From NCBI RefSeq assembly GCF_000816105.1, contig NZ_CP007140.1:956388-1020387 (forward strand): 64,000 nucleotides of DNA. The letters are read 5' to 3'. Position 1 is the first letter of the stretch; each line of letters opens with the position of its first letter. The stretch is from Thermococcus guaymasensis DSM 11113. GTDB taxonomy: Archaea; Methanobacteriota_B; Thermococci; Thermococcales; Thermococcaceae. Shown here piece after piece: positions 51,857 through 60,720 of the stretch. The translations under genes and the position numbers were made by a program. The notes under the pieces are model-generated. The model had not been told where the DNA came from. It did not search any database and worked only from the letters and a program-made list of their open reading frames with translations.

Positions 51857-52837
51857 TTATCCCCTCCTGATCCTTGGGTCAAGGTAAGCATAGGTTATCT
51901 CGGCTATCGTGATGGCGAGTATTACGGCAACCGCTATTATGTAGAACGAGGCCAGAACCACAGGGTAATCCTTGTTCCAGATGGCGGTATATATCAGCGT
52001 TCCCATGCCGGGGTAGTTGAAGACTGTTTCAGTAACGACGGCTCCGCCGAAGAGGAAGCCGAGGTCTATTGCCATCATTGTGATTACGGGGGGCATTATA
52101 CTCCTGAGAACGTATCTCTCAATTATGTAGTCTTCCCGTAGGCCCATAGCACGAAATGAAACAACGTAGTCGCTGGTGTATTCCTCAGATACCATGTTCC
52201 TTATCGTGAGGAGGTACGAGACAGCGTAGATCTTGGAGAGGGCTATGATGGGGAGTAGGCTGTGCCACAGCCAGTCTATCATGTGGTGGAACACGTTATT
52301 GGGGTGAAGCTCGGATGAGGTTAGAAACGGGAAGAGGCCGAGCTTAAATGCGAAAACATAGAGCAGAACCATTCCAAGCCAGAACACGGGGAGAGACCTT
52401 ATCCCGAGGGTTATCCAGATGATGACAGATTCCTTGAGCGTGCCCCTGTTCCGGGCGCAGTACAGACCCAAAATCATTCCGAGCATCGCACCAAAAAAGT
52501 ACGCGGCGGTAACAAGACTAAGGGTGTAGGGTAAGCGAACCGATATCAGATCAATTATGGGCTTGTTGTAAACGGGTGATTTCATCTTAAAGAGTGAAAA
52601 CGTGATCATACCATAGAGCATCTTGGCGGCCCCAACGAGGAAGCTGTCCCTGTAACCCCACTCCTTTAGGAGGTTCTCATACTGGGCTTGGGTTATCTTG
52701 CCTTGATAGAGGTACTGGTCGAACGGCGTTCCCGGGGCGAGCCTTAGGAGGATATATATGATAAGGATGACGAAGATGAGGGTAAGAAGCCTGTGAACGA
52801 TTTTAGTGAGCACGTACGAGACTATTCCCCTTGCCAT
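51857..52837 (-). CDS. ABC transporter permease (DppB type)
   Basis: 326 residues. The N-terminal helix (LTLIFVILIIYILLRLAPG) ends in the typical RLAPGTPFDQYL, and the permease domain carries the EAA loop SDYVVSFRAMGLREDYIIER and GGAVVTETVFNYPGMG. ATG 52837 follows GGGGATCACC. It is one base from the downstream permease gene and 39 bases after the binding-protein gene. Confidence 0.92.
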   Translation of the reverse strand: MARGIVSYVLTKIVHRLLTLIFVILIIYILLRLAPGTPFDQYLYQGKITQAQYENLLKEWGYRDSFLVGAAKMLYGMITFSLFKMKSPVYNKPIIDLISVRLPYTLSLVTAAYFFGAMLGMILGLYCARNRGTLKESVIIWITLGIRSLPVFWLGMVLLYVFAFKLGLFPFLTSSELHPNNVFHHMIDWLWHSLLPIIALSKIYAVSYLLTIRNMVSEEYTSDYVVSFRAMGLREDYIIERYVLRSIMPPVITMMAIDLGFLFGGAVVTETVFNYPGMGTLIYTAIWNKDYPVVLASFYIIAVAVILAITIAEITYAYLDPRIRRG

Positions 52838-52876
52838 GGTGATCCCCCTCAGAAACTATAAAAAGAAAGGAAAGAA

Positions 52877-54652
52877 TCACTTTCTCCTCTTCAACAGTGG
52901 AAGCACCGCAAGGAGCACCAGTGCCGCCGGTCCACAAAGGCCTTTCTCACCTTTGCTGGTGGTTGAGGTCGATGATGAGGGGGTCTTTGAGGATGACGTT
53001 GTTGTGGAGGATTTTTCTGATGAAGTTGTGGTCGTTGGCTTCTCCGGGTTTCCAAGGAGCGACCAGTAGCCAAGCGTTAGGAACCTCGGGTTCGGTGCCC
53101 AGTCCTTGTAGCGGTCAACCCTGTAGGGCGTTGCTACTATCGGGTGGTAGAGGGCTATGAAGACGACGTTGTTCGCGAGCATCTCTTCGAGCTTGTGGGC
53201 CAGAGCAGGGTCACCGGTTCTCTGGAACTCCTCGAAGGTTTCGTCGTAGGTCTTGTCGGAGAATCCTACCCTGTTACCCGGGTTATCGCTGGTGAACCAG
53301 ACAAGGTCGGTCGGCTTGTTCGGGACGAAACCGACTATCGCCATGTCCCATGAACCTGCTCCCCACTTGTCCCAGTAGTCGCCGGCCTTGTCAACCTCGA
53401 CCTTGATGCCGACTGCCTTGAGGTAGTTCGCTATCTCGTCACCTATCGCATCCCTGAAGAACGAATCTCCGGGAGCCCTCGTGAGGAGGTATATCTTGAA
53501 GGGCTTTCCATCGGGTGTTTCCCTGTAGCCATCGCCGTTGACGTCTTTGAAGCCGAGCTCATCGAGTATCTCCTTGGCCTTGTCCGGATCGTAGGGGTAC
53601 AGATTCTCCTTGGGCATGTACTTGCAGTACTCGCCGAAGAACGGGCCAAGGAAGCCCATGCTTCCCGCTTTCGCTCCATCAGTTCCGTAGTACTTCTGGA
53701 CTATCTTCTCAACCGGTAGTGCGTAGGCTATTGCCTTCCTGAACTCGAGGTTGTTGTAGGGCCACTTATTAAAGTTAAAGGCCAAGAGGTGGGTTGATTT
53801 CGATGGTGCCCGGTATATCTTGACGTTTGGATCGCCGGATACCATCTTCTCGAACTCCTCGAGGTACTTTCCGAAGAAGTAGAAGTAACCCGCGTCGAGC
53901 TCGCCGTTTGCAACCATCATGGCGAACTGATTCTTGTCGGTCAGAATCTTGAAGGTGACACCCTCCACTTCAGGCTTCCCTAGGTAGTAGTCCTCAAAGG
54001 CTTGAAGCTTGACGTACTCATCGGGTTTAACTTCAACGACTTTGAAGGGACCACATCCTATCAGCTGCTCGGGCTTCTCGAGGGAAGCGGTTGGATCCGG
54101 AATTACGCTCTTATCCTCCCATACGTGCTTCGGGACTATGTAGAGCGTTGTGAAGGCCATCTCGAGGAACTTGTCGGCAGCTGCGGACTGGTTGTAAACC
54201 AGCTGGACGGTGTACTTGTCAACTACTTTGACTTCCTGAAGGCCGTTGATAATAAGTGTGTCGGGGTTCACGAACTTTGAGGGGTCGCTTTTGAACAGCT
54301 CAATGGTGAATTTAACATCCTCAGCAGTTACCTCCTTGCCGTCATGCCACTTGGCACCCTTCCTGAGGTAGAACGTCAGAACTTTGTTGTCTCCTTCCTT
54401 TTTGAACTCCCACTTCCCCGCGAGCGCGCCAGTAACCTCCGTGCCGCTCTTGTCCCATCTTATGAGGGGCTCGTAGACCTTGTTAAGGATAACGTTACCG
54501 TACACAGTGCTCGAGGTCAGCGGATTAAGCGTTTTCCATTTACCAACTGCGAGGACGAGCTCGGTTCCCTGTGATGCACTGACCCGTGGCACTGCCCAAA
54601 TGCTGCTCAAAAACAAAATCGCCAGTATTAGCGAAAGCCACTTTCTGCCCAT
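52877..54652 (-). CDS. Extracellular solute-binding protein (SBP_bac_5), CGP-CTERM anchored
   Basis: 591 residues from ATG 54652 (GGAGGTG five bases upstream). A signal peptide (KWLSLILAILFLSSIWAVPR...SA) is followed by the DppA-like binding domain, with AKWHDGKEVTAEDVKFTIEL near residue 95 and the FRKAIAYALPVEKI helix. A Thr/Ser/Lys linker follows, then GEKGLCGPAALVLLAVLPLL and basic residues, the CGP-CTERM anchor. Within this family some members bind oligosaccharides; the kinase, SIS and NagA neighbours suggest an amino-sugar-containing ligand. A TATA-like CTTATATATATTAAGG lies near 54690-54705 on the minus strand. Confidence 0.92.
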   Translation of the reverse strand: MGRKWLSLILAILFLSSIWAVPRVSASQGTELVLAVGKWKTLNPLTSSTVYGNVILNKVYEPLIRWDKSGTEVTGALAGKWEFKKEGDNKVLTFYLRKGAKWHDGKEVTAEDVKFTIELFKSDPSKFVNPDTLIINGLQEVKVVDKYTVQLVYNQSAAADKFLEMAFTTLYIVPKHVWEDKSVIPDPTASLEKPEQLIGCGPFKVVEVKPDEYVKLQAFEDYYLGKPEVEGVTFKILTDKNQFAMMVANGELDAGYFYFFGKYLEEFEKMVSGDPNVKIYRAPSKSTHLLAFNFNKWPYNNLEFRKAIAYALPVEKIVQKYYGTDGAKAGSMGFLGPFFGEYCKYMPKENLYPYDPDKAKEILDELGFKDVNGDGYRETPDGKPFKIYLLTRAPGDSFFRDAIGDEIANYLKAVGIKVEVDKAGDYWDKWGAGSWDMAIVGFVPNKPTDLVWFTSDNPGNRVGFSDKTYDETFEEFQRTGDPALAHKLEEMLANNVVFIALYHPIVATPYRVDRYKDWAPNPRFLTLGYWSLLGNPEKPTTTTSSEKSSTTTSSSKTPSSSTSTTSKGEKGLCGPAALVLLAVLPLLKRRK

Positions 54653-54772
54653 AGGCACACCTCCTAGCATTCTCGTTTATTAGTGTGCCCTTAATATATA
54701 TAAGATTTTTTGTCCCTTCGAAGTTTTTTATTAGTAAAAAAGGGAATATTGATAAAAGATTTTGATCTATGT
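54653..54772 (-). promoter_or_regulatory. Promoter region of the second binding-protein operon
   Basis: A very AT-rich spacer with TATA run CTTATATATATTAAGG near 54690-54705 on the minus strand and T-rich stretches upstream that may terminate the preceding SIS gene. No clear palindromic operator was seen. Confidence 0.5.
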
Positions 54773-55792
54773 TTAAAATCTTTCCACGACTTTGACGAGC
54801 CCTTCTGGGAAATCGGGGTTCAAACCGCTCAGAACGGCGAGATAGTAGGCGATTATTTGTATCGGCACTACGAAGGGAATCACGGCTAGCTCTTCGCTTC
54901 CGTCCCATGGAATCCTTACGCAGTTCTCGAAAATCCCCGAGTTCGTGAAAACCAGCGGGTCTGCATTCCTCGATGCTAAGTCATTGACCAGTCTTTTGAG
55001 CGCATCGGTTGAATCCCCTTTCGGTGCAATGAGAATTGGTTGGAGTCCTTTTACCCCCCTCAGCAACGCTACCGGCCCATGCCTAAACTCGAGTGCCGGA
55101 AAAACTTCGTTGGGAAGGCCTAGGGTTTCCCTGAACTTAAGGGCCCCCTCCAGTGCGACCACGTAGCCTGAGCCCGAGCCGAGGTGAACAAAGACCCTCT
55201 TGGAAACCAACCTCTCCGCTATCGGGCGATACTCGTCCTCCTGAGCGAGGATTTTTTTAACGGTTGGTTTTATGGCCTCCAGTTCCTTGAGTTTATCTTC
55301 CCTCTCCAGCAGTTTAACCGCTATCCCCTGGAGGACAAAAGTTATTGATGAAAACGACTTTGTGGCGGGTATGTTTGGCTCCTCCCCGCTTGGTATGACA
55401 ATTGTTTCGTCCGAGATTTCTTCTATCTTCGAGTTTTCGTTGCATGTTACCCCAATTATTGTTGCACTCTTCTTCTTGGCAACCTTTATTGCTTCAATGA
55501 CTTCTCCTGTCTTGCCTGACCTTGATGATGCCACCACGAGTGCGTCCTTTGCGAGCTCCCTGTAGTGGAGCATGAACTCCGAGGCTGGAAAGGCGTGGCT
55601 CTCAACCCTTGATCCCTTGAGGAGAACGTGGTTGCCCGCTAGGGAGGAGAAGTACGAGCTGCCGCACCCGATGAATATAATCCTCCGAAAGCCTTTCTCT
55701 GGTGGATTCCATTCTTTGAGGGCTTTAAGGGCTGAGTCCAAGACCTCTGGCGTCCCTCTAATCGATCGTATCATCTTGAACTCCATTGGCAT
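54773..55792 (-). CDS. SIS-domain sugar isomerase, probable glucosamine-6-phosphate deaminase
   Basis: 339 residues from ATG 55792, placed six bases after GGGAGG (ATG 55798 abuts the ribosome site). Two SIS domains: the first with IIFIGCGSSYFSSLAG and VVASSRSGKTGEVIEAI, the second with VFVHLGSGSGYVVALEGAL and EVFPALEFRHGPVALL. This is the architecture of archaeal GlmD-type deaminases and of GlmS isomerase halves lacking glutaminase. It would convert glucosamine-6-phosphate to fructose-6-phosphate and ammonia, feeding glycolysis after the kinase and NagA steps. Confidence 0.85.
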   Translation of the reverse strand: MPMEFKMIRSIRGTPEVLDSALKALKEWNPPEKGFRRIIFIGCGSSYFSSLAGNHVLLKGSRVESHAFPASEFMLHYRELAKDALVVASSRSGKTGEVIEAIKVAKKKSATIIGVTCNENSKIEEISDETIVIPSGEEPNIPATKSFSSITFVLQGIAVKLLEREDKLKELEAIKPTVKKILAQEDEYRPIAERLVSKRVFVHLGSGSGYVVALEGALKFRETLGLPNEVFPALEFRHGPVALLRGVKGLQPILIAPKGDSTDALKRLVNDLASRNADPLVFTNSGIFENCVRIPWDGSEELAVIPFVVPIQIIAYYLAVLSGLNPDFPEGLVKVVERF

Positions 55793-55947
55793 CCCCATTC
55801 CTCCCTAGGCCATTCTGGATTATAAGCGTTTCTAAATTTGTTGAGCATAAGAGCAAATTTTAAGAGCAACCATGAACATCTTTAATAAACAGGCAGTTTT
55901 TCGAAAACTTTTAAAACATTCAAGGCCAATATACGCGGGGGAACACC
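55793..55947. promoter_or_regulatory. Divergent promoter region between the SIS and glycosidase-like genes
   Basis: The minus-strand TATA-like CGCTTATAATCC lies near 55818-55829, and the plus-strand TATA-like ACTTTTAAAAC near 55908-55918. A direct repeat, TAAGAGCAA, occurs at 55848-55856 and 55861-55869, 13 bases apart, centrally between the two promoters. It is a candidate regulator site for both operons. Confidence 0.45.
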
Positions 55948-57159
55948 ATGTACAGGGGTATCTGGCTTCATCCTTGGGACTTCACCAAAGATGCCATCGA
56001 GAGAATGGCCAAAATCGGCTTTAACCACGTCAGCATGGCCGTCAGGTACTTCGAGGAGAGACAGGACTGGCCCGGGCCCAACTTAATATTTCAAAATCCC
56101 GAAAGAAGGACCTACACATCCGAGGAAAACGCCGTTTACTGGGACGCTGATGAAGGTAGATACTCTCACCTTCCTCCTTATCTAAGGCCTGAAACATCGA
56201 CGGAGGCAAAGGGAGACATCGTGGAGAGGTTTGTAAATGCCTGCAAAGAGAACTCCTTAAAGAGCGTTCTCTGGTTTCCAACGCTGAGATGGGAGAAGGC
56301 TGTAAGAGCTAACGTAGGGGTTGGCATGAAGGACATCTACGGTTCTCACCCTGCCTACAAGCGGATGTTCCTATGCCCCTCCAATCCACTCGTGAGGGAA
56401 GCTCTTGAACTAATGGTCGAGGAACTCTCGGAAAGGTACGACTTCGACGAGTTTGAGTTCGACTTCATCAGATATCCGGAGGTGCCTTCAACACACGGCA
56501 CGCCTCTTTTAAGTCTGGCGCTCTCCCCGTGCTTCTGCAGGTACTGCCGGGAGAGGGCCAGGGATTACGGGGTTGACCTCGAAGAAGTTAGGAGGGAGCT
56601 CAAGGAGGTCGTGGAGTGGCACGTTGACTACCTCTCGAACACACCTTACTGCACCGACGGGGACTATCTGCAGGCAGTTTACAGCGAGCTTGCGAGGTTT
56701 CTCCTTGAGGATGACCTCGTTAGGAAGTGGATTAAGTTCAGGGCGGAGGTGATAGCCGACCTACTGAGAGACCTCTCCAAGATAGTCAGGAGAAACAATC
56801 CGAGGGCGAAGGTAACCGCCGACCTGTATCCTCCATCGGGCTCATGGCTCCTCGGACAGGATTACAAAACGATTTCCAAAATCGTGGACGGGGTTAAGGT
56901 TATGATATACACGAAGCCCTTCGGGAAGTCGGTGTGCAGGGTTCCCTACGAGTCGAGGCTCGCGAGAAAGCTTCTTGGTAAAAAGCTCCTCGTCATAGGG
57001 CTCGCCTCCTGGCCGCCCATGACCTCGGAGGACATCGAAAGGGAGTTCAGGCTCGTCCTTTCTTCTCCCGCCGATGGCGTCGGTTTCTATTCTTACGGGT
57101 GGACGCCCGATGGGAACCTTCTTACGATTGAAAGACTCTTCAGGGAGGTGGGAACGTGA
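55948..57159 (+). CDS. Glycoside-hydrolase-like (GHL10-type) TIM-barrel protein
   Basis: A 403-residue protein beginning MYRGIWLHPWDF, with TIM-barrel spacing. The motif FDEFEFDFIRYPEVP (about residue 170) resembles the DGIHFDYIRYP strand of GHL10/DUF187 proteins, and it contains acidic residues suited to catalysis. A cysteine cluster, CFCRYC (about residues 192-197), is unusual in such enzymes. There is no signal peptide, so it would act inside the cell on an imported saccharide (inference). It overlaps the next gene by four bases (GTGA). Confidence 0.75.
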   Translation: MYRGIWLHPWDFTKDAIERMAKIGFNHVSMAVRYFEERQDWPGPNLIFQNPERRTYTSEENAVYWDADEGRYSHLPPYLRPETSTEAKGDIVERFVNACKENSLKSVLWFPTLRWEKAVRANVGVGMKDIYGSHPAYKRMFLCPSNPLVREALELMVEELSERYDFDEFEFDFIRYPEVPSTHGTPLLSLALSPCFCRYCRERARDYGVDLEEVRRELKEVVEWHVDYLSNTPYCTDGDYLQAVYSELARFLLEDDLVRKWIKFRAEVIADLLRDLSKIVRRNNPRAKVTADLYPPSGSWLLGQDYKTISKIVDGVKVMIYTKPFGKSVCRVPYESRLARKLLGKKLLVIGLASWPPMTSEDIEREFRLVLSSPADGVGFYSYGWTPDGNLLTIERLFREVGT

Positions 57160-57953
57160 AGTTCGGTATCAACTGCTGGAGTTTTCCAAAGACCCTGGCC
57201 GTTGAGGAGGCCGTAGAGGCCGCCGGCAGGATTGGTTACGAGGGCTATGAAGTTGGTCTCTCGATTGAGGATTTCGAAGCCTTCGGAAAGCCCGAGTTCA
57301 AGGAGAAGTTCAGGAGGATAAAGGAGGTTGCCGAGAGCTGTAACATAGAGATACCGAGCGTTGCAACGGGCCTCTTCTGGAGGTTCAACCCGCTGACGGA
57401 CCAGGAGAAGGCGTTGAGGGTCGTCGAGGCGGAGTGTGAAGCCGCTTCGGAGCTCGGCGCAAAGGTCATCCTCGTCGTGCCAGGGAGCGGAGTCCCGGAG
57501 CTTTCCTACGAGGAGCACTTCAAAAGGGCCTCTGAGTTCGGAAGGAAGGCCTCTGAGATAGCCGAGGACTATGGAATAAAAATCGGCCTTGAAAACGTCT
57601 GGAACAGGGTCTTCGCTGGGCCCCTCGAGTTCAAGAGACTGCTGGATGAGATAGACAGGGACAACGTTGGGGCCTACTTTGACGCTGGCAACACATTGCC
57701 CCACTCGCTCCCGGAGCACTGGATAGACGTTTTAGGGGACAAGATCTTCCAGGTTCACGTTAAGGACTTCAACCTCGTGGAGCTCAAGTTTGGAATCCCG
57801 CTGAGCGGTAGCGTCAACTGGAAGGCCGTCAGGGAGGCCCTAGAAAGGATTGGCTACGATGGTTACATCCTGCCGGAGGTTCCGCCCTACCTCGGCGACC
57901 CGCTCAAAGCGGCTGAAGATTCTCTGACGTCCCTGAGAAAGATATTCGGGTGA
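57156..57953 (+). CDS. Sugar phosphate isomerase/epimerase (xylose isomerase-like TIM barrel)
   Basis: 265 residues from GTG 57156, with GGGAGGTGG upstream. AP-endonuclease-2-like barrel motifs: KFGINCWSFPKTLAVEEAV, GYEGYEVGLSIEDFEAF, IKIGLENVWN (metal Glu), VGAYFDAGNTLP (metal Asp), FQVHVKDFN (metal His) and YILPEVPPYL (metal Glu). It probably isomerises or epimerises a sugar or inosose derivative. It is coupled to the oxidoreductase gene that follows, a common pairing in oxidative sugar pathways. Confidence 0.87.
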   Translation: MKFGINCWSFPKTLAVEEAVEAAGRIGYEGYEVGLSIEDFEAFGKPEFKEKFRRIKEVAESCNIEIPSVATGLFWRFNPLTDQEKALRVVEAECEAASELGAKVILVVPGSGVPELSYEEHFKRASEFGRKASEIAEDYGIKIGLENVWNRVFAGPLEFKRLLDEIDRDNVGAYFDAGNTLPHSLPEHWIDVLGDKIFQVHVKDFNLVELKFGIPLSGSVNWKAVREALERIGYDGYILPEVPPYLGDPLKAAEDSLTSLRKIFG

Positions 57954-57958
57954 TGGGT

Positions 57959-58918
57959 ATGAGGATAGCCCTCATCGGAGCTGGCAATATGGGGAGTCTC
58001 CACCTCAAGGTCATGAAAATGGCAGGGGTGGAGATAGCCGGAGTCTGCGACGTTAAGGACGAGATCCTAAGGAAAGTGAAGGAGGAATACGGCGTTCCCG
58101 TTTACAAGGACTATCGGGAGATGCTCGAAAAGGAGAGCCCAGACGGGGTTATAATCGCAACCCCACCACACCTCCACAGGGAGCAGGCGATATACGCCCT
58201 CAAGAAGGGCTACCACGTCCTCCTCGAGAAGCCGATGGGTGCCAACCTTCAGGACGCGAGGGCGATATACAGACGCGCGAAGGGCACGAACAGGCTAATG
58301 GTGGCGTTCAGCCTTCGCTTCCACGGGCTCTTCATGAAGGTCAAGGACTACCTTGAGAAGGACCTTGGAGATATTCTCTTCCAGTGGCACGTAGCTCTCG
58401 GCAGGACGCCGGTCAACGAGTGGATAAAGGACTCTCGGAAGAGCGGGGGAATGATAAACGAGAACGCCGTTCACGTCGTGTACTACTTCCTCTGGTACGC
58501 GGGCGACATAAAGAAGGTCTACGGAAGGTGCTGGACCCTTGAGGAAGATGCAACGATTGAGGACAATGCCGCGGTTACATTCGTCCACAAGAACGGTGCC
58601 GTCTCAACGCTCATGCAGACTTGGACTGCCCAGCACCGCTGGAGGAAGTGGGGACTCCAGGCGACAAACGGCACCGTGACGGTTGACGGCTACCTCGGCG
58701 GGAACTACAAGATATCAACGAGGGAGATGAAGGTTCTTGAGGAGGGAAACTTCAACGAGGATGTCGAGCTCATGTACCTCAGGCAGCTCAAACACTTCCT
58801 TCACTGCATAGAGACGGGAGAAAAGCCGGTCGTCAACGAGGAGGACGGTCTGAAGGTTCACAGGGCTGTTCAGGCCCTCTATCGCTCGTCCCACCTCGAC
58901 AGGATGGTTCCTCTGTGA
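57959..58918 (+). CDS. Gfo/Idh/MocA-family oxidoreductase
   Basis: 319 residues from ATG 57959; ATG 57953 overlaps the ribosome site. The N-terminal NAD(P) fold is RIALIGAGNMGSLHLKVMK. The conserved EKP motif is VLLEKPMGANLQDA (about residue 95), and the substrate domain includes SLRFHGLFMKVKDYL and ENAVHVVYYFLWYAGD, with the catalytic His. It would oxidise or reduce a sugar hydroxyl. It is the third gene of the plus-strand operon starting at 55948. Confidence 0.9.
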   Translation: MRIALIGAGNMGSLHLKVMKMAGVEIAGVCDVKDEILRKVKEEYGVPVYKDYREMLEKESPDGVIIATPPHLHREQAIYALKKGYHVLLEKPMGANLQDARAIYRRAKGTNRLMVAFSLRFHGLFMKVKDYLEKDLGDILFQWHVALGRTPVNEWIKDSRKSGGMINENAVHVVYYFLWYAGDIKKVYGRCWTLEEDATIEDNAAVTFVHKNGAVSTLMQTWTAQHRWRKWGLQATNGTVTVDGYLGGNYKISTREMKVLEEGNFNEDVELMYLRQLKHFLHCIETGEKPVVNEEDGLKVHRAVQALYRSSHLDRMVPL

Positions 58919-59018
58919 GGCTTTTCTCTCTTACAAAATCTTTTTATACAATTTCATGAACAAATCGATAAAAACCAGAGACATCTAATGGCACTGGAAA
59001 GCTAGGGGGTGAAAAAAT

Positions 59019-59555
59019 TTGCCAGACTCGAAGGAGGCTAAGTACAAGAAGGAGCTCGAGTTCTACCGGGACATTTTGAAGGACTACCTCGATGAGGTTG
59101 ACCTCCTCATCTGGCTGGCCCTTCGGGACAACGGCAGAATATCCGACACCGAACTGGCCAAGATAGCCAATGTCTCCGTGCCAACGGCCAGAAGGAGGAG
59201 GATGGCCCTCGAAGAGAAGGGCATAATCCGCGTGAGAGGTTTTCTGGTTTTTGATAAACTCAAGCTCTCATCGGCTGACGTGCTTGTAAAGTTCAAGCCA
59301 TGCCTTTCCAAGGAGGCAATCAAGGACTTCATAGTTAGGGCCCTCGAGGAGCCACGGATATACGAGATGAGCGAGTACATCGGGGAGTACGACATCCTCC
59401 TCAGGTTCTTTGAAAAGGACTACAGAACCCTCAAGGAGAAGATAGAGGAGTTCCTCACCGAGAACGGGAGCATAGTGGAACGCTATACCATACTCGCCAA
59501 CATATACACGCCCAAGGTATTCTCAGAGCTCGTCGATGAGAACAGGGAAGATTAA
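59019..59555 (+). CDS. Lrp/AsnC-type transcription regulator
   Basis: 178 residues from TTG 59019, seven bases after GGGGGTGA. An N-terminal helical stretch is followed by a winged helix-turn-helix (GRISDTELAKIANVSVPTARRRRMALEEKGIIRVRGF) and a C-terminal alpha/beta domain of the RAM type (YEMSEYIGEYDILLRFFEKDYRTLKEKI). It probably controls the surrounding sugar locus in response to a small ligand. The TATA-like CTTTTTATACAA lies near 58940-58951. Its stop converges on nagA with a nine-base gap. Confidence 0.85.
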   Translation: MPDSKEAKYKKELEFYRDILKDYLDEVDLLIWLALRDNGRISDTELAKIANVSVPTARRRRMALEEKGIIRVRGFLVFDKLKLSSADVLVKFKPCLSKEAIKDFIVRALEEPRIYEMSEYIGEYDILLRFFEKDYRTLKEKIEEFLTENGSIVERYTILANIYTPKVFSELVDENRED

Positions 59556-59564
59556 AAAGAGGGA

Positions 59565-60710
59565 TCATCTTTCAAAAACTTTCCTTCCAGCGACGTAGGT
59601 TTCCTCGACCTCAAGTTTTTCGTTTAGAACGACAAAGTCTGCCCTGCTTCCCGGCCTGATGAGGCCGATATCCTTCCTGTCCAGGGCCTTGGCCGGCGTA
59701 GAAGTTGCCATGATTAGGGCATCTCTCAGGGGTATACCAATCTCCACGAGGTTTCTGATTGCCCTGTCCAATGTTAGGGTACTGCCCGCGAGGGTTCCGT
59801 CCTCAAGGCGGCAGATGCCGTCATTCACAACCACCTTCAAACCACCGAGCTCGTACCGCCCATCGGGCAGGCCTGCGGCGCTTATCGCATCCGTTATGAG
59901 GACTATCCTTTCCGGTCCCGCGAGCCTGTAAACGAGCCTTATCGCCGTTGGCGAGACGTGTATGAGGTCGCATATGAGTTCAAGGTAAACGTCCTCGCTC
60001 TCAAGGCATGCACCTACTGTTCCGGGCTCCCTGTGGTGAAAGCCCCTCATGGCGTTGAAGAGGTGGGTCGCCTTTCTGGCACCGGCCAGTATTCCCCTCT
60101 TCGTTTCCTCGTAGGTTGCCCTGGTGTGTCCTATCTGAACCATTACCCCCAGCTCGGTAACCCGTTCTATGAACTCCAGGGCGCCTTCGACCTCTGGAGC
60201 AACCGTTATCTCCCTTATGTTCCCCTCTGAAGCCTTCCAGTACTCAAGGAACTCGTCGAAGTCGGGCTTCCTTATGAAGGCCGGGTTCTGGGCGCCTTTG
60301 GCCTCAACGTTTATGTAGGGGCCCTCCAGGTGTAGGCCGAGTATTCTCGCCCCCCTGAGCTCTCTCTCCTGGGCTCTCATCGCCTCGGCAACGGCCCTGC
60401 TGGCCCTCAGCAGTTCCTCGTGGGATGCCGTTACAGTCGTCGGGATGAAAGACGTTACGCCGTACCTAACTAGGCTCTCGCTCATCCTGAGGAGGTTCTC
60501 CACCGTTCCGTCGTTGGTGTCGTAGCCGCAGCAGCCGTGGATGTGGGTGTCAACGAAACCCGGGGCTAATATTTTCCCCTCGAGGTCGATTCCGTCATCG
60601 GCCTTTCCCTCGTAGACCTTCTTCACCCTGCTGTTCTCGATGACGACCGTTGCGGGTCCAACGATGTCGAAGGGCGTGTAAAGCTTCGCGTTCGTCAGGA
60701 CTACTCTCAT
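59565..60710 (-). CDS. nagA: N-acetylglucosamine-6-phosphate deacetylase
   Basis: 381 residues from ATG 60710 (GGTGGTG upstream). Metal and substrate motifs of the amidohydrolase are APGFVDTHIHGCCGYDTND, LGLHLEGPYINVEAKGAQNP (metal Glu), QIGHTRATYEETKRGI (His), ATHLFNAMRGFHHREPG (His) and IVLITDAISAAGLPDG (catalytic Asp). It releases acetate from GlcNAc-6-phosphate. It is the last gene of a minus-strand operon M14 - acetyltransferase - SIS - nagA. T. kodakarensis is known to deacetylate chitin sugars before phosphorylation, so a NagA would indicate another route. Confidence 0.93.
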   Translation of the reverse strand: MRVVLTNAKLYTPFDIVGPATVVIENSRVKKVYEGKADDGIDLEGKILAPGFVDTHIHGCCGYDTNDGTVENLLRMSESLVRYGVTSFIPTTVTASHEELLRASRAVAEAMRAQERELRGARILGLHLEGPYINVEAKGAQNPAFIRKPDFDEFLEYWKASEGNIREITVAPEVEGALEFIERVTELGVMVQIGHTRATYEETKRGILAGARKATHLFNAMRGFHHREPGTVGACLESEDVYLELICDLIHVSPTAIRLVYRLAGPERIVLITDAISAAGLPDGRYELGGLKVVVNDGICRLEDGTLAGSTLTLDRAIRNLVEIGIPLRDALIMATSTPAKALDRKDIGLIRPGSRADFVVLNEKLEVEETYVAGRKVFER

Positions 60711-60720
60711 CGCCACCACC

